From positions 1-53,212 of the forward strand of contig CAZKEF010000038.1 in NCBI GenBank assembly GCA_964551735.1: DNA of 53,212 nucleotides, written 5' to 3'. Numbering within the stretch: position 1 is the stretch's first letter; every line of letters starts with the position of its first letter. The DNA is from DAOUAT01 sp964551735 (GTDB taxonomy: Bacteria; Chloroflexota; Anaerolineae; CG2-30-64-16). A model generated the notes under the pieces. That model did no database searches, was not told the origin of the DNA, and saw only the letters and a list, made by a program, of their open reading frames with translations. The translations under genes were made by a program, and so were the position numbers. This document shows positions 32,412-41,000 of the stretch, piece after piece.

Positions 32412-35400
32412 CTAACGTGCCACCCGATAGATCGTCACCTGCGGGTTGCGATAGACCACCTGGAGGTCGCCCAGCTCGGCCATAACATCGAACTTCCGCA
32501 GTGCTGCCGAGGTGAACAAGGTGCGCTCCGGTTGACCGATATACACATAGCCCACCCGCAGGTCGCGCAGCAACGTGCGCGTCTGTGCGATGTCGGTCGT
32601 CGAGAAAAACTGGCGGCCTTGCTGTTCGCGCTGGCCCACCTGCTCACCTGAACGCTGCTCGCCCTGGTGCGCGCCCAGGAAGGTCGGCAGGCCGGTGAAG
32701 CTGGCCACCCGCAGGCCGCCCGCACGGTAGTAATCGTAGCCCTGCGGCTGGCCGTTCACCGTGTACCAACCGGCCGGCGCTTCGGCGATGACCGGGGTGC
32801 CGCTGACGTTGTCCAGCAGCCAGCGGATCGCCGCGCGCTCGTGGCTGAGATCGATCACGTTGTCTGCGTTCGGCCAGGTGTAGCTGCTCACGGTCATGTA
32901 TGCGGTCCCGTCCAGCGTGCCGAACGGCGGCCACCGGCCGGGGAAGCGGTCATCAACCCGGGCCCGGACGCCCACTGCCAGGAAAGACAGGCTGCCGACC
33001 AGCAACGCAATCAGCGCTGCCTGCCAGGGGATCGCCAGCCAGAGAGGGCCCCGCCGCGCCGCGTTCCACGCCCGGCGCAGCAGCGGGCCGCCGGCCACGC
33101 CGAGCAAGAGCCAGGCCGGCACCGAAAACTTGAAGAGGGTGTTCATGCGATACCACTCGCCGCCCTCCAGGAAGTCGCGGACGTAGACGATCTCCGTGCC
33201 TGCGATCACGGCCAGCGCCAACGCGACCAACAGCGCCACGAAGCTCTGCGCGACCGGCGCGTTGCGCCGAAGGATCAACGGCAGCAACAGGCAGAACGGC
33301 AGCAGAGCAAGCGCAGCCGTGGGCCGACCTAACGCAGCCAGCACTGCCAGCACGCCGATCAGCCCCAGCAACGCGAACAGCGGGCCATCGCGCCGGGCCG
33401 AAGGGGCGGCGTCAGCGCCGGAGAGGGTGAGTGTGCGTGGCCGCCGCAGGGCGATGCTCCGCCAGACCACGGCCACGTAACCGGCTACCAGGAACAGCCA
33501 CGCCCCCCAAACAGTGAGCCAATCGCCCAACGGGCTGGCCGCGCGCACCCAATTCAAGTATCGCGCCACCACCGGGCCCGCCCGCTCGCCCAGGACGGGG
33601 TCATAGTTGGCATGGAACGGCCAATAAGCCGCCAGGCTCAGGGCTGCGACGAGCAGTAGCTGGCCGAGAGCACTCGCGATCGCGCGATGGGATCGAGGCT
33701 TCAGCCGGTTTCTTGCATCAAGCGGCAGACCCAGCAGATCACGATTTTGATGCTCCAAGCCGGTCTGTCCCAAAGGGAGGCTTCGCACTGACCGGCGGTC
33801 GGGGGTCACAGACCCCCTCTGAGCTTGAATCTGTGATCTACTCAGACCGGCTAAAGCCTCGATTCCAGGCACGGACGCCCGCCGCCAACCGGCTAACAGG
33901 AACGCGCCTGCCACCAGCAGCCCATAGGTCGGCACATCCCACGTGTTGATTGCACCCAACGCACCCAGAGATAAGGACAGGAGTAGACAAGTTAACAAGG
34001 AAACAAGGACGCGGGTAAGGCCTGATGCCGGTACACTGACGCCTGTCCACTGACGCCTGACCCCTGTCCCCTGTCCCCTGACCCAGCTCAGCGCCAGGCC
34101 CACCACCAGCAGACCGAACGGCATGGCGATCAGGTGCGGGTGGAGGTCGGCAAAGGTGAAGGTCCAGAGCGGAAACTCGTTGATGGTTTTCGGGATGACC
34201 CGGCTGGCGGCCCAATAATCGTACCGCGGCAGCGCGTCCCCGCGCAGCAGGCTGACCAACGCCTTGCCGAACCAATCCAGCCCCTTGAGGTTGCCCATCA
34301 GCACGGTCATCCCGACCGAGAGCAACGCGGTCAACGCCGGGTGCCCGCGGCGCTGCAAGAACATACTATTAGTGGGTTTTGCGCAACCGCGAGAGAACAG
34401 TCGAGCACCTTGAACCCCAAAGAGCCGTCCGCGCCCGTCCGCGCCCGTCCGCGTCCCAAACTTCACAGCTCGCGGTGCGGCCAGCGTGTATGCCACGCTG
34501 AAGACGCCGCCCGCGGTCAACGCGAAGAGGACCGGCACCGCCAGGTTGAACGCCACCTCCGGCGCGATGCCGGTCAGCTTGATGGGCAGGCTGACCAGGT
34601 AGAAGCCGTAATAATAGTAGTTGATGACGCCGCCCGCGAAGTAGGGGTCATAGGGCGGGAAGTACGCGCTGCGCAGGGTCGCGTTGAGGAACGCCGACTC
34701 CATGAACTTCTCGCCGCCGTTCCAGGGGTGCCACAGGTCGGGGTTGAGCAGGCGGACGCCGACGAAGGCCAGGTAGGCCAGCCCAAACAGCAGCTCGGAA
34801 CCCAGGAGCAGCCGGCGCCGCGCGGCCCAGAACAGGGCGATCTCCCGCCGCTGCACGCGCCATGCGACCAAGCCGGCGATGATCAGCGCGCCGAGGATGA
34901 TCGCGATGGGCAGCAGCCGGTTCTCCCACCAGCCCAGGCTGACCCCCAGCCAGTGGACCCACCCTACCAGCAGCCAACCCGCCGGCCGCGCCAGCCCGTA
35001 GCCGCGATCGGCCAGCCCGCGCAGCACGGGGAAGAGCAGCAGCCACGCAGGCCAACCAAAGAGACTCACCACCAGCCACCACAACAGCGTCGCCAGGGGC
35101 GTGGAGGCGCTGGCTGCGCGGTTCCAGCGAAAATCGGCGACCACGGGCAGCGTGTCCACCGGCTGATCCAGCAGCGCGGAGCCGGGCGCGGCGGCCTGCG
35201 GCATCATGCGCGCCAGGCCCGGCGGGCGGGAAACTCGGGGGTTGGAAACCCNNNNNNNNNNNNNNNNNNNNNNNNNNNNNNNNNNNNNNNNNNNNNNNNN
35301 NNNNNNNNNNNNNNNNNNNNNNNNNNNNNNNNNNNNNNNNNNNNNNNNNNNCCGCCTCAACCTGAGAAGCGCCCGCAGGCGCTGAAGTGCAGCCGCTGAG

Positions 35401-37953
35401 GCGGCTTGTCAGGTTCAGACGGGGGATTGCATCCCCCGATGGGGCCGGCGGCAGGGCGTATCGGGGGTTGGAAACCCCCGCCTCAACCTGAGAAGCGCCC
35501 GCAGGCGCTGAAGTGCAGCCGCTGAGGCGGCTCGTCAGGTTCAGACGGGGGATTGCATCCCCCGATAAAGTCGCCTGAAAATCGGACGCGGACGAGCGCG
35601 GATGAACGCGGATAAACCTACTGTCTTCAGTTGCGTAATGGAGAACCGCTGGAGCCAGATCAGGCTTATCTGCATCCTGACCTGAAACCACACCAGCATC
35701 CTGAGCGGGTCTACGAGCCAACATGCCTAACGAATAGTAATCAGTCGAAGGATGCGGCCTTGCCCGAAAGACCGCTCCGCTCCTTCGACTGCGCACCGCG
35801 GTGCTCCGCTCAGAGCCTGCCCTGAGCTCGTCGAAGGGATGCTCCGCTACGTTTTCATCGGATGCGGCGCTTGACACCGCCGCCGGCAGATACCGCCCCA
35901 GCCGGGCGCGCAGCAGCTCCGGCTTGTACCGCCCTTCGTTCTCGAAGATCAACACCCGCGGGTGGTCGTAGACCGTGAAGCTCTCGTCTGCGTTGTCGTC
36001 CGGGATGGTCAGGCCCAGCAGGCTGGGGTAAGCGGTAAACTCGGCGACAGGTTGGTAGCCCAGGTCCCCGGCGAACAGCATCCGATAGTACTGGCTGCCC
36101 ATGGGGTAGCGGTCGCGCAGACGCTGGACGGGCGCATACAGACGGTTGCTGGCGAGGACGAGATAATCGGCGGTGCTGAGCTCGGCGACCAGGGCATCCA
36201 CCTTCTCGGTCGTGTCCGGCTCCCACAGCGGCAGCTCGGCGCGATTGTACGCGCGTTTCGCCGGCCGGGACGATAACTCGTCCAGCGCCAGCGGCAGCGC
36301 GTCGTCCCAGTGTTCGGTGAGCACTTTGGCGCCTTCGGGGACGTTGGTGTAGATCCACTTGGACGCCGCGATCCAGGGGTGCTCCTGGCGATAGACGCCG
36401 GTGAACGCCAGCGCCCACGCCACGGTGAACGCCAGCGTCAGGCCCGCGGCCAGGCCCCAGGCCGCGCGGCCCCGCCCGCCGAAGCGACCAGCGAGCCAGC
36501 GCCAGCCCTCGGCCGCCCACCCGGCCGCAAAAACCAGCAGGCACGGCAGCAGCGGCGCCATGTAGCGCAGGAACTTGGCGTGGAAGGCACCGGTGGTGGC
36601 GAGATAGGGCAAGGACCACGCCAGCAGGATGATCAGCGCCGGGCGGGGCGCAATCCCCCGCCAACGTAAGGCACGGACGATCGCCCAAACGAACCCGCCC
36701 CAGGCTGCCACGCCCAACGGCCAGCCCAACCCCCACTGGCTGAGCTGCTGCACGAAATAGAGATAGGGCAGCGTCCCGATGTACTGCCGCGTATACGGTG
36801 CATCCATGACGCCGCTGACCATCGCGTTCTGGGTGAAAATCTGCATGACGTACGCGCGCGCCTCGATCAGGGCAAACGGGTTGGTGAGGGCAAACGCCAG
36901 GAACGCGGCCGCGGCCACGGCGGCCATGCGCCCGGCAATGAGCGCCAGCCTGCGGCCGGTCGCCCCCGCCGGCAGACCATACAACCCGGCAACCAACAGC
37001 GGCACGGCCAGCAGCACCGCGCTGAACTTCGATCCCACCGCCAGCCCGGCCAGCGCGCCGGCCAGCAGCCACGCGGCCGGCCCGCCCCCCTCTGCCCGCC
37101 GCACCGCCAGCGCCAGGGTCGCGGTCACACAGAAGGTCAGCACCGCGTCCACCGCGGCGAAGTGGCTGAGCTGAATGGGGAGCACAGCGAACGCGTAGGC
37201 TGCTGCGGCCAGCAAGGGGAGATAGGCTCGAATGCTGCTTTCTCGTGCCTGCGGTCGCGCGGCAAGTGTGGAAATGCTTGCACTGTCACCCTGAGCGGGT
37301 TTGTCAGCCAACGTACGGACCGGCGAGGCATCAGCGAAGGGTCTATGCATGGCAATCGAGATGCTTCGCTGGACACTCGCCGCAACAAGACTTGAGCTGT
37401 TGACCCGCTCAGCATGACAAAAGATAGTATGACTTACCACCCGCCGCGCCAGGGCATACACCAGCAGCAGCGTCCCCAAGTCCGCCAGCGCGGAGATGGC
37501 GCGACCGACCAGGGGCAGATAGTTGTAGCTGATCATCTCACGGCCCACGGTGTGCAGCGGCTGCATCCAGGCAGGAAACGCCAGCGTCGTCTCGCCCAAC
37601 CAGGTCGCCACGGCCTGCGCCAGGTGCGCGGCGGCTACGAGCAGGTAAAGGGGGAAGTGGCCATAGGCATAGTTGCGCGGCTTGCCGGCCAGCTCATTGT
37701 TCGGGTTGGTCGGGTCCGGCGGCCAGCGCAGGGGGTTGAGGGGCGAGCGCGCAGGATCCAGCACGGCTGCGGCGTCTGCGGGCCACGTCACTGTGTCGGC
37801 CACCCAGACAATGAAGCGCTCGTCCGGGTGAACGTGCTGAAACTGATCCCAGTTGATGCCGGTGAACCGCAACACTGCGGCCGCGGCCAGCATCAGCAGC
37901 AACAGCACCCACCGTACCACGCGCGCCCGACGATTCACATCACCTCTATTCAT
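32412..37953 (-). CDS. Giant GT39-like / YYY (DUF2298) fusion protein, interrupted by the scaffold gap
   Basis: Two open frames flank the 100-N gap: 37953-35352 (N-terminal part) and 35251-32412 (C-terminal part). Removing the N run leaves 5442 nt = 1814 codons, and the two frames then agree exactly. The N-terminal half (about 1-690) is a mannosyltransferase-like membrane domain (VHPDERFIVWVADTV after helix 1). The C-terminal half (about 870-1813) is a YYY domain (NGGEKFMESAFLNATLRSAY; GGVINYYYYGFYL; YRMNTLFKFSVPAW). The 1676-residue neighbour has the same order. The linker (about 694-867) is built almost wholly from repeats: the palindrome at 35780-35839, a decamer array at 35581, and the 126-bp units. 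Further insertions lie near residues 172-223 and in the YYY half. The true gap length is unknown. Confidence 0.82.
33688..33867. repeat. 180-bp element with terminal inverted repeats inside a gene
   Basis: Ends of 22 nt (33688-33709 and 33846-33867) are inverted copies of GGAATCGAGGCTTYAGCCGG. The length is 180 bp (60 codons), in frame in the YYY half of the gap-spanning gene. No transposase is encoded. It is related to the elements at 28447 and 30133. Confidence 0.8.
33986..34084. repeat. Octamer and heptamer arrays inside the gap-spanning gene
   Basis: AACAAGGA-type octamers (about 33986-34010) are followed by seven heptamers in strict register, CTGACGC, CTGTCCA, CTGACGC, CTGACCC, CTGTCCC, CTGTCCC and CTGACCC (34036-34084). 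Confidence 0.9.
34426..34455. repeat. Decamer repeat CGTCCGCGCC x3 inside the gap-spanning gene
   Basis: Three 10-base units in register (CGTCCGCGCC twice, then CGTCCGCGTC), translated in frame as a G/R/D/T-rich loop. Confidence 0.92.
35231..35566. repeat. 126-bp nested-palindrome tandem repeat at the scaffold gap
   Basis: A full unit (35352-35477), a partial second unit (35478-35566) and, left of the N run, the end of another (35235-35251). The period is 126 bp = 42 codons. Each unit contains CGGGGGTT-GGA-AACCCCCG, AGCGCC-CGCA-GGCGCT, AGCCGC-TGAG-GCGGCT and CGGGGGAT-TGC-ATCCCCCG hairpins. An AACCTGA/TCAGGTT pair encloses the middle two. Confidence 0.9.
35252..35351. other. Scaffold gap of 100 N
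   Basis: Exactly 100 N, the conventional placeholder for unknown length. The left flank ends GAAACCC and the right flank starts CCGCCTC. Joined, they reproduce GAAACCCCCGCCTC of the next repeat unit exactly, so the true gap is probably zero or a whole number of 126-bp units. Confidence 0.95.
35581..35618. repeat. Decamer array (GA.GAACGCG type) inside the gap-spanning gene
   Basis: Units of 10 bases in register: ATCGGACGCG, GACGAGCGCG, GATGAACGCG, GATAAACC. Translated in frame on the minus strand as an R/V/H/P/S-rich string. Confidence 0.85.
35780..35839. repeat. Palindromic element TCCTTCGA...TCGAAGGGA inside the gap-spanning gene
   Basis: Inverted ends TCCTTCGA (35781-35788) and TCGAAGGGA (about 35831-35839) enclose GCTCAGAGC/CCTGAGCTC-type inner palindromes. 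In frame it encodes a PFDELRAGSERS-like string, a translated-repeat signature I recognise from other genomes. Confidence 0.8.
37284..37419. repeat. 136-bp nested-palindrome element (TGTCACCCTGAGCGGGT ends), copy 1
   Basis: Outer inverted repeat of 17 nt with two mismatches (37284-37300 and 37403-37419) and an inner AGCGAAGGGTCT/AGATGCTTCGCT pair (37333-37344, 37359-37370). It sits in frame in the mannosyltransferase half of the gap-spanning gene. Confidence 0.85.
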
Positions 37954-37959
37954 GTTTTT

Positions 37960-38016
37960 TGTAGGGGCACGGCCTCGCGCCTGCCCCCCAGGGCGACCGC
38001 AGGGTGCGCCCCTGCA
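37960..38016. repeat. Intergenic inverted repeat TGTAGGGGC...GCCCCTGCA
   Basis: Inverted ends TGTAGGGGC and GCCCCTGCA enclose about 40 GC-rich bases, in the 75-base gap between the two giant fusion genes. A related half-site, GCCCCTACA, lies at 4268-4276. Confidence 0.7.
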
Positions 38017-38028
38017 ACCTCAAACTAT

Positions 38029-41000
38029 CTACTGTACCGGCGACGCAAAGGTCGCCGGGGTCGGCAGCGGCGAGTCGTGGCCCGACGCAGCGGGCTCCGG
38101 TGGTGTTTGCGCCGTCGCCGCGCGGGCAACCACTTCGTAGATGATCACCGACCCGCCCACATAGGCGCCCCGCAAGTAGCCCTGGTCCACCAGCAACCCG
38201 AACTTCGCCAGCCCTTCGGGGGTGTAATACGCCCGCTCCAGCTCGCCCACGATGATATAGCTGACCTGGTAGGTGTCCAGCAGGTGCTTCGCCCGCGCCA
38301 GGTCGGTGGTGTTGTAGAGTTCCTGCGCCTGCTGCACGCGGCGCTCGACCACGGCGGGCACCACGGAGCGCTGCTGGCGCTGATGCCAGTTCCACCCCTG
38401 CACGGCCGGCAGCCCGGTGTAGATGCTGAACCGGCTGCCCCAGCGGTATTCCGGCGTCTGCGCCTCCAGGATCACCGGGGAACCCTGGACGTTCGTCAGC
38501 AGCCACAGCATCGCGGCCTTGTCGTCGGCCAGCCGCAGATCGCGGCCATTGTCGAAGTACTGCGCCCGATCCATGTAGGCCATGCCATCCAGCCCGCGGG
38601 GGGACGCCTCGGCCGAGAAGCGGTCACGGATCTTGGCGCGCGCGGCGGTGGCCGGATAAAGCAGCGCGCCAACGAAAAGCACCAATGTCACGCCCCAGGC
38701 CAGCTTACGCCAGCCCGGCCGCCAGGCGAACGCCCGCGGCAGCCAACTCGCCAGCCCGAACGCCATGCTGACCCCGAACAGGGTCCACGCCTGCATGTAA
38801 AACTTGAACACGGTGTTCATCCGGCCGATGTCGTCCTTCAGCCGGATCACTTCCACGCCCATGGTGATCGCCAGCGCCAGCGCCAGGAGAAGCAGCCCCA
38901 ATCTGCGCGCCGGGGGCAGGTTGCGGCCCAGGGCTAGGAAGACGGCCAGCACGAACAGCGGCAGTGCGATCAGCCAGACGCGCACGCCCATGACCCAGCC
39001 CCCGGCGACCAGCAGCACCGTGGCGACGATGACCGATGGGACGTTGTCCCACAGCCAGCCCGGCCCCTCCGTTGTGATGCTGAGCGGGTCAGCCCCGTGC
39101 GCAGCATCGCGGCGAGAATCCAGCGAAGCATCTCCGTTCGCAACACGAGACCCTTCGCTGGTGTCATGCCGCGGCGCACTTTGGCCGGCCGTCCCGCTCA
39201 GGGTGACAGAGGAGGTCGTTTCCGCCACAAGACGCGCCCGCTGCCCCGCTGTCATGCTGAGCGGGTCAGCCCCGTGCGCGACGTTGTGGCGAGAATCCAG
39301 CGAAGCATCTCCGTTACGCCGCGCCTGGCGTTGGGCGATCAATTCACTGATCAGATAGATCGCCCCCACCACCAGGAAGAAACCCCACACGGTCAGGTAG
39401 TCGGGGATGGTGGTCTTGGCCTCCTTCCAGGATTGCAGCCCGCCGTAGGCCGTGGCGTAGTGCTGCGTGTACGGCACGAACGTCACGGTCGCAACCGCCA
39501 GCATGATGCCGGTCCGCCAGACCACCGAGACCGCGGCCCGGAAGAGGAAGGCCAGCCGTTCGGGGAGCGTGACCTCCACGCCGGCCCACCCTGGCATCCG
39601 CCCGCGCCGCGCGACTTCCAGCACAAGAATAGCCGCCAGCCCGACCAACGTGTAGGTGGGGAAGTCCCACGTATTCGTCGCCCGCAGCGCGCCGATGACC
39701 AGTCCCAGCAGACCGATCGGCAGCAACTCGGGCAACGGGATGCACCAGGGGCTTGGCTCGGCGATGGGGAATGGGGAATCTGGAATGTCGACTGTGGAAT
39801 ATGGAATGTGGAATGTGGAATGTGCACGCACCAGCGCCACCGCGGCGGCCAGCGCCAAAAGCGCCAACGGCAGGGCGATCATGTGCGCGTGCAGGTCGGC
39901 GTAGGTAAAGGTGAAGAACGGGAACTCGTTGATTGTGTCGGGGATGGTGCGCGTGGCATTCCAGAACCACCAATCGTTGGCGACGGCTAACTGCTCCTTG
40001 CCGGTGAGCACCGCAAAACCGCCGGTGATAGCTCGCAGCAGCTTGGCCAGGCCGAGGGTGGTGCTCTCTAGTTGCAGGGCTGAACGCCCGGCCAACTGGT
40101 CGGCCAACAACTTGACGTTGCCCAGATTGCCGATAATGGTCACGAAGAAGACCCCGGCCAGCCCGGCCAGGAGCGAGCCGATGCGCAGCCCCTGGTACGG
40201 CTCTTCCTCGTTGGGAAACTCGGTTGCCCGGTCGCCGTCGGCCAGGCTGAACGCCACGGCGAACGCGCCAACCCCGGCCAGCCCGAACAGGGTCGGCACG
40301 GCCAGGTTGTAGGCCACCCAGGGCACGATGCCGGTCAGCTTGATCAGCGTGCCGACGATGACGAAGCCGAAGTAGTAGTAATTGATGAAGCCACCCGCGT
40401 GCCACGGGTCGTAGGGCGGGAAGGTCGTGGAGCGGATCACCGCGTTGAGGTACGCAAGGTCCATCGGCTTCTCGCCCCCGCGCGCCGGGTGCCACAGGTC
40501 CGGGTTGCCGATGCGGATCAGCAAGAACAGCCCGAAGAGGATCAAGAAGATCGCCTCCTCGGTCAGCAGCAGGCTCCGTCGCTGGCGCACGAACGCGATG
40601 ATGGCGTGTCGTCGCCGCCAACCAATGGCCGCTGAGAGGCCCATCAGCAACCCCAGGCATAGGGCGATCCACCAGCGCGCATACGGCACGAACCTAAGGC
40701 TGGGGCCGAGCCAGGTCAGCCAGGCCAACAGCAGCATCCCCAGCGTCTTACTGATCCCGTAGCCCCGGTCGGCCAGGCCGCGCAGCGCCACGAAAGCCAG
40801 CGGAAACGTGATCACCCCCAGCAGCAACAGCAGCGCCAGCCAGGTCACCACGGCCAGCGCGGGTGATCGGTTCAGCAGCCCGTCCAGGTCGAAGATCGCG
40901 GTCCACGTGCCGCCGGATCGCTGCGTCACGGCCTCGGCCTCGGTGAAGTAAAGCGCGGTAGGGGCTTGAGTGACCTGTTTGGGCCACATCTGGATGGTGT

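Noticed and set aside
35252..35360. Two separate partial genes or a natural frameshift at the N run
   Set aside because: Frame agreement after removing 100 N, and the matching flanks, show one gene.
37960..38016. Inverted repeat between the giant genes as an intrinsic terminator
   Set aside because: On the transcribed (minus) strand the stem is followed by A-rich, not T-rich, sequence; it looks like a dispersed repeat.
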